Below, in pieces: positions 1 through 5,131 of a stretch of 5,131 nt of DNA. Source of the DNA: an uncultured Kroppenstedtia sp. (lineage in GTDB: Bacteria; Bacillota; Bacilli; Thermoactinomycetales; DSM-45169); assembly GCA_959600065.1 (NCBI GenBank), contig CAUGKZ010000161.1:1-5131 (forward strand). The letters run 5' to 3'. The notes under the pieces were generated by a model. That model worked only from the letters and a program-made list of their open reading frames with translations, did not search any database and was not told the DNA's origin. Position 1 is the stretch's first letter. Every line of letters starts with the position of its first letter. Both the position numbers and the translations under genes were made by a program.

Positions 1-615
1 CCGACGAAGTACATTGGCAAAGTGGCTACCAAATACTCCCCGATATGCATGAAGTTCGTCAATAACAATGTAGCGAAGGTTTTCAAACAACTTCACCCAC
101 TTGGTATGATGAGGCAGAACCGCTTGGTGCAACATATCAGGATTGGTCACCACCAGATGGCCCGCCCGGCGAATCATTTGCCGGGCAGCAGGAGGGGTGT
201 CCCCGTCATAGGTATATCCTTTGATTCCCCGATCCAATGCCTCTCTCATCGCGTTTAACTCTTTTAACTGTTCATAGGCAAGGGCTTTCGACGGAAAGAT
301 ATACAAAGCCCGGGCTTCCGGTTCTTCCAGGATCCGGTGCAGAACGGGTAGATTGTAGCAGAGTGTCTTCCCCGAGGCGGTCGGGGTGACGATCACCACA
401 TGCTTTCCCTCCAGACTGGCTTCCACTGCCGCTGCCTGGTGTGTATACAGACGCTCAATCCCCCGTTGCTGCAACACCTCCTTCAGATCCGAATGCAATT
501 CTTGGGGAAAATCGGCAACCTGTGCCGGTTGGGCCGGTATCGTCTCCCACCGCGTCACCCGGTCCCGAATGTCCACCCGGTTTTTGCACTGCTCGATCCA
601 CATCTTGGCATTCAT
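1..615 (-). CDS. mrfA: MrfA/YprA-type DEAD/DEAH-box DNA repair helicase, N-terminal part (3' end outside window)
   Basis: The frame is open from ATG 615 to base 1 and gives 205 residues; the rest lies outside the window. Visible superfamily 2 helicase elements are a Q-motif-like THQ (58-60), Walker A TPTASGKT (77-84, with K83), motif Ia-like FPSKALA (107-113), TNPDML (157-162) and a Walker B DELH box (186-189) followed by YRGVFGSH. Recalled B. subtilis YprA/MrfA has nearly the same strings, including YTYDGDT-type and LPHHTKW-type segments. MrfA is known as an ATP-dependent 3'-5' DNA helicase that acts with the exonuclease MrfB in repair of mitomycin C damage. Any mrfB would lie beyond base 1. 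The start is supported by AGGAG about 8 nt upstream; ATG 603 is a possible alternative start. It lies 73 nt after the transporter stop with no clear terminator between, so co-transcription is plausible. The family call is strong; the in vivo role is inferred from the homologue. Confidence 0.92.
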   Translation of the reverse strand, partial: MNAKMWIEQCKNRVDIRDRVTRWETIPAQPAQVADFPQELHSDLKEVLQQRGIERLYTHQAAAVEASLEGKHVVIVTPTASGKTLCYNLPVLHRILEEPEARALYIFPSKALAYEQLKELNAMREALDRGIKGYTYDGDTPPAARQMIRRAGHLVVTNPDMLHQAVLPHHTKWVKLFENLRYIVIDELHAYRGVFGSHFANVLRR

Positions 616-688
616 CCCTCTGTCTCCTCTCTCTACCCGGAGGATACCGAAAACACGTTCGGGAATCAAGAGGGACCTGCTCCCGCTT

Positions 689-2101
689 TTACCAAATCCA
701 CACGGCCACCAGAGTGGACAGGATCAAGCCCGCCAACACGGGGAGGAAATTCCTGCGAACCAACTCCATCACCGATACTCCGGCAAAACCTGCCACCGCC
801 ATCAACGAAGACCAGGCGATGATCGTCCCACCCCCGGTCCAGATACTGCCCATCTGACCCACGGCAGCCAAAGTGACAGGGTCCATCCCCGAAGGGGTGG
901 CCAAGGCTCCCGCTAGTCCTCCCGTTAAGGGGAGCCCGGAAAAACCGGATCCGTCCAGACCTGTGATCATACCGACGATCAAGATGCCAAATGTAGTCAA
1001 AACCCCGTGATCGGGAATCAGGTTCTGCCCCGCCTGAACCAAGTCAAACAGGAAGGAGGGAGCATCCTTCCCTGCAGTCAGGATCTCCCCGGAAAAATCC
1101 CCGCTCCCGAGAAAGAAGAATCCAGCGATGGGCACCACCGGTCCCATCGTGCGAAAGGCGAACAAAAAACCCGCCACCAGATGGTCACTGATCCGGTCCA
1201 AAGCTTGGATCCGCGCATAGGCGACGGTGGATGCGGTCAACAATATCGCCGCCACGCCTCCGATCAAAGCAGCTCCTCCCAAACCCGCCATCGATGGCCT
1301 CCCTGATTTGGAGGTGGCCATATAAACCATGACACCCAACAACGACAAGGGAACCCACACCGCAAAGACCCGTCCCCAAACCGTTGTATCCTTCACACGC
1401 AAAAAACGGAATTCCTCCTCATTCTGTCGGAAGTTCAGCTTCGTCCTCGGTGTCGTCTGATCCTTCTTCCTAATTTGTTTTCGCAAGACAAAATAAGCCC
1501 ACCCGAGAGCAACCCATCCGGTAATCCAGGAGAGAATCCAGGCCCGCTCCGCCACAGCTGCTGAACTCACCCCGGCGGCCTTGGCACTTAACATGGGAGC
1601 CACCTGCATGACATAATCTGATGAAAGGGCCATCCCTTGACCAGCCAGGGAGATCGCCACCGCTCCACCGATAGCCGGAAGTCCCGCCCGGATGGCTGGT
1701 GGCAACAACAAGGCTCCAATCAGAGGGACCGCCGGTGTCGGCCAAAAAAACAGGGACAAAATATAGGTCACCCCGGCCAGTATAAAGTAGGAAAGATGAG
1801 CGTTCACCATCAATCGTTGCACCGGTGCCACCATCAACCGGTCGGCACCCAGATCCTCCAGGGAGCGTAACAGTCCCACCATGAAGGCAATGATCAGAAA
1901 GATACTGAACAATTCCCGTGCTGCCACTAGGTTGGCATTAAAAACAGCCTGAAAACCGTTCACCAGATCCCCTTTCCATAGCCAGGCGACCAGCCAGGTT
2001 CCGATCCATGCGGGCAAGATCACTCCACGCCGGAACAGCATGGCCCCGATAATGACTAGGGTTACCAAAGCATAGGTTCCGTGTGCCACAGACAGCCCCA
2101 T
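689..2101 (-). CDS. polytopic membrane transporter, ion-transporter/GntP-like permease, substrate unknown
   Basis: This encodes 470 residues, very hydrophobic, with roughly 11-14 membrane-spanning segments. The clearest are near residues 8-24, 64-80, 103-120, 187-206, 243-261, 273-292, 307-330, 366-382 and 452-470. A charged, presumably cytoplasmic loop (about 207-240, KQIRKKD and NEEEFRF) splits it into two halves. The C-terminal half has glycine-rich re-entrant-like stretches, GLDGSGFSGLPLTGG (381-395) and WTGGG (421-425), of the kind seen in ion-transporter superfamily permeases such as gluconate or dicarboxylate carriers. I cannot name a family or substrate with confidence. ATG 2101 was chosen because AAGGAAGGTG sits 6 nt upstream. 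The frame stays open to a TTG at 2182, but that would add 27 non-hydrophobic residues encoded across two leader hairpins and has no ribosome binding site. Its SD lies inside a 12-bp inverted repeat, which suggests translational control. It is followed after 73 nt by mrfA. Confidence 0.88.
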   Translation of the reverse strand: MGLSVAHGTYALVTLVIIGAMLFRRGVILPAWIGTWLVAWLWKGDLVNGFQAVFNANLVAARELFSIFLIIAFMVGLLRSLEDLGADRLMVAPVQRLMVNAHLSYFILAGVTYILSLFFWPTPAVPLIGALLLPPAIRAGLPAIGGAVAISLAGQGMALSSDYVMQVAPMLSAKAAGVSSAAVAERAWILSWITGWVALGWAYFVLRKQIRKKDQTTPRTKLNFRQNEEEFRFLRVKDTTVWGRVFAVWVPLSLLGVMVYMATSKSGRPSMAGLGGAALIGGVAAILLTASTVAYARIQALDRISDHLVAGFLFAFRTMGPVVPIAGFFFLGSGDFSGEILTAGKDAPSFLFDLVQAGQNLIPDHGVLTTFGILIVGMITGLDGSGFSGLPLTGGLAGALATPSGMDPVTLAAVGQMGSIWTGGGTIIAWSSLMAVAGFAGVSVMELVRRNFLPVLAGLILSTLVAVWIW

Positions 2102-2107
2102 TTTCGG

Positions 2108-2163
2108 CACCTTCCTTTTTCCTAGGAATGGTCGTTCATCATATGGAACTGAAAAGGAAGGTG
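2108..2163 (-). promoter_or_regulatory. SD-sequestering stem-loop in the transporter leader
   Basis: Bases 2108-2119 and 2152-2163 form a perfect 12-bp inverted repeat (CACCTTCCTTTT and AAAAGGAAGGTG on the plus strand) enclosing a 32-nt loop. In the minus-strand mRNA the 3' arm is AAAAGGAAGGUG, which contains the complete Shine-Dalgarno sequence ending 6 nt before ATG 2101. If folded, the ribosome binding site is fully paired. The pairing is read directly from the sequence; regulatory use and any ligand or partner are inference. No known riboswitch class was recognised. Confidence 0.6.
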
Positions 2164-2178
2164 TGATGCTTTGAAAGG

Positions 2179-2211
2179 GCAAGCCCCCGCCGTGAATCGA
2201 CGGGGGCTTGC
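2179..2211. other. 11-bp perfect GC-rich stem-loop in the transporter leader
   Basis: GCAAGCCCCCG (2179-2189) pairs with CGGGGGCTTGC (2201-2211) around an 11-nt loop. It is stable enough to be a terminator stem. However, the downstream sequence is CCCTTTC on the minus strand and GGAAGAG on the plus strand, so the U-tract of an intrinsic terminator is missing. It lies 78 nt upstream of the transporter ATG and may act as an attenuator, an mRNA-stabilising element or a platform for the adjacent SD hairpin. Confidence 0.5.
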
Positions 2212-2264
2212 GGAAGAGATTCGTTTATCTTCAAGGCTGTTGATTAAAAACCATAAAATGGATG

Positions 2265-2300
2265 ATGGGAAGAGCGAAAGGATCGTTTCGCTCTTCCCAT
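2265..2300 (-). terminator. 15-bp perfect stem-loop, possible terminator for lipM or leader element
   Basis: Bases 2265-2279 (ATGGGAAGAGCGAAA) and 2286-2300 are exact reverse complements with a 6-nt loop. On the minus strand the stem is followed by CATCCATTTTATGG and then TTTTT, so the T-run is displaced by about 14 nt and preceded by a mini-hairpin (CCAT, 3-nt loop, ATGG). That makes an intrinsic terminator possible but atypical. It lies 143 nt past the lipM stop. On the plus strand no gene leads into it and no T-run follows. Confidence 0.35.
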
Positions 2301-2332
2301 TGCCCCCATCGTAAAATATTGCTTGAGGGGAC

Positions 2333-2399
2333 GGGGAGGGTGGGACGGCTACGATCTCTTGCCAAGAACGCAAAGGCTCTTCACCGTCCCACTATCCCC
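2333..2399. other. long interrupted stem-loop downstream of lipM
   Basis: Bases 2333-2348 pair with 2384-2399. There are 14 Watson-Crick pairs interrupted by two adjacent non-canonical positions (2338/2394 and 2339/2393), and the loop is 35 nt. The stem is GC-rich (GTGGGACGG against CCGTCCCAC). No T-run follows on either strand, so a simple terminator is unlikely. It starts 44 nt after the lipM stop and could protect the lipM mRNA 3' end or be the first element of the transporter leader. Confidence 0.4.
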
Positions 2400-2442
2400 A
2401 CCTTATTTTCTACCTAAAATATGACTAATCAACACGCCTGGT

Positions 2443-3279
2443 TTATCTTCTTAAATTCCACTCATCCCGTCCATAGCGGGATGAAACCAATTCCTGTGTC
2501 AGCTTCTGTTCCTGCGGGGTTAATTCTCCAGGTTTGAGCTGGATCTGTAATCCCTTTTCAAAGCCTCGGGTCATTGCACGCACTGTTTCATCAAAGGAGA
2601 CCGGAGGTTGCCGCAACTGATTGATGGCCACCGCTTTGTTGAGAAAGCCTTGCTTCATCCGCTCCTTCACCCTCTCTGAAGGAAAGTTGAGGACATCGAA
2701 GAGAAGGTCCGCATCCAAATCCAACAAAATGGAACCATGCTGCATAATCACACCCCGTTGCCGAGTCTGGGCACTGCCCGCCACTTTTTTCCCTTCCACC
2801 ACCAGTTCATAGTTAGAAGGGGAGTCAAAACAGGCCGCCGACCCCATGGATGCATATTGCGCCTTCTCCGCCTCGGTCTCCAGAGGGACCATTTCCGCCT
2901 GCAAACCTAACTCCCGAAACCCTTCCAGCAACCCGGTGCTGAGTACCCGGTAGGAAGCGGTTACGGAAGTGGGCATCCCTGGGTAATCCTCCTCGAGGAT
3001 CACACTGTAGGTAACTTCCTGATCATGGAGGACCGCCCGTCCGCCTGTGGGGCGACGCACCAAGCCCAGTCCCTTGGCATGGAGCTGCTCCCGATTCACT
3101 TCTTTCTCCACACGTTGAAAATAACCGATGGACAGCGTCGCAGGATCCCACCCATAGAAACGAAGGGTGGGCGGGGATTCCCCTTTGCTGACGGAAGTCA
3201 GGATCGCCTCGTCGATAGCCATGTTTTCCGCACTAGAATGGTTTCCTGTATGCAAGAGACGCCAGATACCGGCTCTCAT
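2443..3279 (-). CDS. lipM: octanoyl-[ACP]:GcvH N-octanoyltransferase LipM
   Basis: The product is 278 residues, the same length as recalled B. subtilis LipM, and is collinear with it. It belongs to the biotin/lipoate protein ligase fold and moves octanoate from octanoyl-ACP to a lysine of GcvH, the first step of lipoate assembly before LipL amidotransfer and LipA sulfur insertion. Visible marks are WRLLHTG (6-12), RFYGWDPATLS (40-50), the signature RRPTGGRAVLHD (75-86), the expected thioester cysteine at C150 in AACFDSPS, VVEGKKVAGSAQTR (160-173) and HGSILLDLD (181-189). C150 matches the catalytic Cys150 known for LipM and separates it from ATP-using lipoate ligases such as LplJ. ATG 3279 is the first start after an in-frame TGA and has AGGTGA 6 nt upstream; a GGAGG directly abutting the ATG is too close to serve. 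It follows the epimerase gene by 66 nt with no hairpin between, suggesting a shared transcript. Confidence 0.94.
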   Translation of the reverse strand: MRAGIWRLLHTGNHSSAENMAIDEAILTSVSKGESPPTLRFYGWDPATLSIGYFQRVEKEVNREQLHAKGLGLVRRPTGGRAVLHDQEVTYSVILEEDYPGMPTSVTASYRVLSTGLLEGFRELGLQAEMVPLETEAEKAQYASMGSAACFDSPSNYELVVEGKKVAGSAQTRQRGVIMQHGSILLDLDADLLFDVLNFPSERVKERMKQGFLNKAVAINQLRQPPVSFDETVRAMTRGFEKGLQIQLKPGELTPQEQKLTQELVSSRYGRDEWNLRR

Positions 3280-3345
3280 CCTCCATCACCTGCCTTTCAG
3301 ATACGAGACTATTTTACCGCTTCTATTACACATCCACAAACCGAA

Positions 3346-4323
3346 TCAGAGGCGGCCCTGCTCTCGCATCCATTCCACACTGTCGGCGATGGTTTCCTGC
3401 AAAGGCTTCCAGCGGTAGCCCAACTCCCTTGCCGCTTTGGAAGAGTCATAATAGACGGCCCCGTTCATCAGCCGAACCAGATCCCAGGCCAGGGGGGCTT
3501 CTCTCTTCTTCAGATATCCATAGATCTCCCCTGCTGCCGCACCTCCCACCGCCAACCATCGAGGAAGAGTCTGGATTCTCCGATTTGCACCGGCAGCATC
3601 GGCGATCATCTGAAACGCCTCTGCCAGAGACAAATTGGCCCCACCCAGGAGGTACCGTTCGCCGATTCTCCCCCTCTCTGCCGCTCCCAGATGTCCTTCC
3701 ACCACATCTGCCACATCACAGAGGTTGACACCTCCTGCCGGTGCGAATCGTAACTTTCCTTGGGCTACCTCCCGCACAAATCCCGGGCGGCCCTCCCCTA
3801 AAATAATGCTCGGGTTGACCACCACACCTGGCAATCGGCCAGCTTCTGTCTCTTCCAACACGATGCATTCCGCCTGCCGTTTCGCCATGGCATATCCATT
3901 GTTCAATCGATCTCCGTTGAAAGGAAAGGTTTCATCCACCGGTTTCCCGGTGTCGGAAAATCCCACCGCCGCCGCAGAGCTCGTCTGAATCAACCGATTC
4001 ACATTCCCCCGCATCACTTCCTTCACCATATTTTTCGTCCCCTGAACATGACTGTTCCCCATGTTTTTCCGTAAAGCCCTCCCCCAAGCAACATTCCCAG
4101 CGGTATGAAATACCCACTCCATCCCCCGGGTGCAACCGCTCAGTGATTCCGGTTCCAGCACATCCCCCTTAAAAAAACGCACCTCCCTGCGGATCTTCTC
4201 AGGCAACCGTTCCCGCTTTTCTTCCCGGCGGTACAGAAGAGTCACCTCATCTCCTCGTTCCAGCAACTGTTGCACCAAATTTCTTCCCAGAAACCCTGTT
4301 CCTCCTGTCACCAGCACACGCAT
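3346..4323 (-). CDS. NAD(P)-dependent epimerase/dehydratase, extended short-chain dehydrogenase family
   Basis: The 325 residues are full length for an extended SDR. The Rossmann glycine motif GGTGFLG is at 7-13, KGDVLEP with D54 follows the third strand, HTAG is at 73-76 and TSSAAAVG at 114-121. The catalytic YxxxK is Y144-AMA-K148, with S115 or S116 as the likely third residue, and VNPS (169-172) follows. Basic residues after the second strand (YRREEKR, 31-37) hint at NADP preference. Overall it resembles the dihydroflavonol-reductase-like or hopanoid-associated sugar epimerase (HpnA-like) group, but the substrate cannot be read from sequence. ATG 4323 has AGGAG about 9 nt upstream. The 5' end overlaps a doubtful small ORF by 16 nt. 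It is the first confident gene of the minus-strand cluster and its promoter should lie in the divergent region to the right. lipM follows after 66 nt. Confidence 0.93.
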   Translation of the reverse strand: MRVLVTGGTGFLGRNLVQQLLERGDEVTLLYRREEKRERLPEKIRREVRFFKGDVLEPESLSGCTRGMEWVFHTAGNVAWGRALRKNMGNSHVQGTKNMVKEVMRGNVNRLIQTSSAAAVGFSDTGKPVDETFPFNGDRLNNGYAMAKRQAECIVLEETEAGRLPGVVVNPSIILGEGRPGFVREVAQGKLRFAPAGGVNLCDVADVVEGHLGAAERGRIGERYLLGGANLSLAEAFQMIADAAGANRRIQTLPRWLAVGGAAAGEIYGYLKKREAPLAWDLVRLMNGAVYYDSSKAARELGYRWKPLQETIADSVEWMREQGRL

Positions 4324-4529
4324 CCTCTTCCACTCCTCTCGTGGTTTTCTCTTGCTCCCCGTCTCCTGACGGAGGGAAAATCCTTGGCAGTCATATCCGC
4401 AGTCACCTCAGAATAATCTTGGATGTCTAAAGACATTGGGATTTCAGGTTCGCCAAGTTCCTCGGGATCCGATTTCACATATCTCGTAAATCCATACTTG
4501 GGAATCAGCCGGTCGGGATGGGGTTTCAC
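4308..4529 (-). CDS. doubtful small ORF overlapping the epimerase start
   Basis: The open frame gives 73 residues from a GTG start and ends at TGA 4308, overlapping the epimerase start by 16 nt. Its composition is protein-like, rich in P, D, E and Y (for example PKYGFTRYVKSDPEELGEP, near residues 10-28), with a basic tail (RRRGAREN). I do not recognise it. There is no Shine-Dalgarno before GTG 4529 or before the internal ATG in PMSLD. Upstream, the same frame continues past a TAA at 4542-4544 into a 21-codon ORF. It could be a real small protein with an unseen start, the tail of a gene broken by that TAA, or chance. The last 15 or so codons lie under the epimerase SD and start, and a small hairpin falls inside the ORF. 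No function is assigned. Confidence 0.3.
   Translation of the reverse strand: MKPHPDRLIPKYGFTRYVKSDPEELGEPEIPMSLDIQDYSEVTADMTAKDFPSVRRRGARENHERSGRGCVCW
4355..4376 (-). promoter_or_regulatory. small hairpin upstream of the epimerase start
   Basis: Nine positions on each side pair around a 4-nt AGGA loop (minus-strand sense), with one mismatch and one G-U pair; the core is CCGTC and GACGG. It ends 31 nt before ATG 4323 and is not followed by a T-run, so it is not a terminator. The adjacent TTTTC and GAAAA segments could extend the stem. It leaves the epimerase SD free. A regulatory role is only possible, not shown. Confidence 0.3.
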
Positions 4530-4541
4530 ATGTCGTTTTCG

Positions 4542-4607
4542 TTATTCTGACGACCCAAAATCACTCCATGCGAAGCTCCACCATCCCATCCCGCCCTCTC
4601 TTTTCAT
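4542..4607 (-). CDS. possible 21-codon ORF, same frame as the 4308-4529 ORF
   Basis: ATG 4607 opens a 21-residue frame ending in TAA, with a second ATG at 4589. The product contains a tryptophan-rich stretch, GWWSFAWSDF (residues 8-17). Only weak purine-rich sequence (AAAGAGAAATAACG) precedes the ATG, and a TATAAA on the same strand lies just 14 nt upstream, too close for a normal leader. It may be a leader peptide, the N-terminal part of an interrupted small gene continuing at 4529, or chance. No match was recognised. Confidence 0.2.
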   Translation of the reverse strand: MKREGGMGWWSFAWSDFGSSE

Positions 4608-4726
4608 CGTTATTTCTCTTTATACTGGAACTCTTCTCACTCATCTATTATTCTATTTATAGACGGAACTTTTAGAAAGGGTGTTATTTTCTCAGCAGTT
4701 TTATCGAAGGGATGGATTCTCCTGAA

Positions 4727-4736
4727 AAAGAGGTGA
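4727..4736 (+). promoter_or_regulatory. ribosome binding site that fixes the TTG 4744 start
   Basis: AAAGAGGTGA is a near-complete complement of the 16S 3' end and lies 7 nt before TTG 4744. The nearby GTG 4748 is out of frame with the conserved protein, and an in-frame TGA at 4723-4725 excludes a distant upstream start. This supports TTG as the initiator. Confidence 0.8.
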
Positions 4737-4743
4737 CCTGATT

Positions 4744-5131
4744 TTGAGTGAGAATCGCTATGTCCATTACAAAAAGGCCTTTTCCGATATTCCCAAACCT
4801 TTTGCCTTTCTCGACCTGGATCTGTTGCAGGAAAACATCAAGAACATTCGAGATCGGAGCAGTGGAAAGAACGTGCGGATCGCCAGCAAATCGATCCGCA
4901 GCGTGCCTGTGCTTCAACGGATTCTGGATTCCGGCGCGCCCTTCCAGGGAGTGATGTGTTACTCCCCGTCGGAAGCCGTATTTTTGGCGGAACAAGGATT
5001 CGACGATCTGCTCGTCGCCTACCCGGCTTGGGAAAAGGAAAAGTTGCGCTCCGTCGCCAACCAGGTCCAAGTGGGAAAAGAGATCACTCTGATGGTGGAT
5101 TCCCCCCCACACGTGGACCGACTGGAGGAGG
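4744..5131 (+). CDS. amino acid deaminase/aldolase-type, alanine racemase N-terminal domain protein (3' end outside window)
   Basis: 129 codons are visible from TTG 4744 to the window edge. The frame opens with ENRYVHYKKAF, then PFAFLDLDLLQENI (19-32), an alanine-racemase-fold barrel start. RIASKSIRS (45-53) follows, where K49 is the expected pyridoxal phosphate Schiff-base lysine. Next come FQGVMCYSPSEAVFLAEQGFDDLLVAYP (67-94 approximately) and LMVDS (116-120), typical successive barrel strands. The SKS form of the lysine motif resembles the family annotated as amino acid deaminase/aldolase, related to D-threonine aldolase, more than classical alanine racemase. The reaction is probably PLP-dependent cleavage or deamination of a hydroxy or D-amino acid, but the substrate is not known. 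The C-terminal beta domain is not in view. It is transcribed divergently from the epimerase and may be the first gene of a rightward operon. The start is set by a strong SD 7 nt upstream. Confidence 0.87.
   Translation, partial: MSENRYVHYKKAFSDIPKPFAFLDLDLLQENIKNIRDRSSGKNVRIASKSIRSVPVLQRILDSGAPFQGVMCYSPSEAVFLAEQGFDDLLVAYPAWEKEKLRSVANQVQVGKEITLMVDSPPHVDRLEE

Larger units (their letters stand above)
2102..2442. other. 341-nt non-coding region between lipM and the transporter gene, rich in stem-loops
   Basis: No convincing coding frame is present on either strand. A minus-strand open frame at 2122-2373 has no recognisable features and runs through the hairpin arms. The region holds four separate inverted repeats (2108-2163, 2179-2211, 2265-2300, 2333-2399). 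It should contain the end of the lipM transcript and the leader of the transporter mRNA. I could not pick out a confident sigma-A promoter. No hairpin is followed directly by a canonical T-run on the minus strand, although TTTTT occurs about 15 nt beyond the 2265-2300 hairpin. Confidence 0.7.
4324..4743. other. 420-nt divergent intergenic region between the epimerase and racemase-fold genes
   Basis: This region must carry signals for leftward and rightward transcription. The stretch around 4600-4675 is AT-rich and has several -10-like hexamers on both strands: TATACT at 4621 and TATTAT at 4646 on plus, TATAAA and TAGAAT on minus. None has a good -35 at 16-18 nt, so no promoter is called. Two small same-frame minus-strand ORFs (4542-4607 and 4308-4529) occupy most of the left part; their coding status is uncertain. 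No tRNA, riboswitch or mobile element was recognised. Confidence 0.6.

Noticed and set aside
386..916. Overlapping plus-strand ORFs of 138-176 codons opposite mrfA and the transporter
   Set aside because: All lie antisense to well-supported genes, with arginine-, serine- and proline-rich shadow-type composition and no motifs.
689..2182. Longer 497-residue reading of the transporter from TTG 2182
   Set aside because: The TTG lies inside the 2179-2211 hairpin with no SD, and the added 27 residues are encoded by the leader repeat arms. ATG 2101 has a good SD and directly precedes the first hydrophobic segment.
2331..2400. T-box-like string GAGGGTGGGACGGC on the plus strand followed by CCGTCCC
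   Set aside because: The T-box core GGGTGGNACCGCG is not matched after GGGTGG, there is no Stem I or specifier region, and no plus-strand gene follows. The similarity comes from the GC-rich inverted repeat.
2443..3279. Lipoate-protein ligase (LplJ/LplA) as the identity of the lipM gene
   Set aside because: The 278-aa length, the cysteine at position 150 and end-to-end similarity to LipM fit the cysteine-dependent octanoyltransferase better than an ATP-dependent ligase.
3025..3753. 242-codon plus-strand ORF antisense to lipM and the epimerase
   Set aside because: It spans two well-supported minus-strand genes and their gap, has low-complexity mixed composition, and has no recognisable domain. 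It is an antisense shadow.
4423..4662. 79-codon plus-strand ORF in the divergent region with a hydrophobic tail
   Set aside because: There is no SD, it runs antisense to the small minus-strand frames and through the AT-rich promoter-like stretch, and the hydrophobic end comes from T-rich DNA. It is weaker than the minus-strand alternative.

Overview
The window reads as an ordinary chromosomal stretch of a Gram-positive, low-to-moderate GC Bacillota organism, most likely in the order Bacillales. The reasons are close resemblance to two proteins I recognise from Bacillus (the MrfA/YprA helicase and the octanoyltransferase LipM), strong AGGAGGTGA-type ribosome binding sites, and a well-supported TTG start. 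The GC-leaning codon use would fit Thermoactinomycetaceae, but that family placement is a hunch and not something the sequence proves.

Layout: four minus-strand genes run right to left. These are an extended short-chain dehydrogenase/epimerase (3346-4323), lipM (2443-3279), a polytopic membrane transporter of uncertain substrate (689-2101), and the N-terminal 205 codons of mrfA, which leaves the window at base 1. Gaps are short (66 and 73 nt) except between lipM and the transporter, where 341 nt of non-coding DNA hold four stem-loops. On the far right, a plus-strand gene of the alanine-racemase-fold amino acid deaminase/aldolase type starts at TTG 4744 and leaves the window at 5131. The 420-nt divergent region between the last two genes holds an AT-rich, promoter-like stretch, a small hairpin, and two questionable small minus-strand ORFs lying in one reading frame and separated by a single stop.

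Functionally the genes look like a mixture and not a single dedicated system. mrfA belongs to mitomycin-type DNA repair, lipM to lipoic acid assembly on GcvH, the epimerase to sugar or lipid NAD(P)-dependent chemistry, and the racemase-fold protein to amino acid chemistry. I see no phage, IS, CRISPR, toxin-antitoxin or defence signature.

The most interesting signal is in the leader of the transporter gene. A perfect 12-bp inverted repeat would bury its whole Shine-Dalgarno sequence in a stem, and three more stem-loops lie upstream of it. This suggests RNA-level control of the transporter. The second point of interest is the interrupted small ORF frame upstream of the epimerase.
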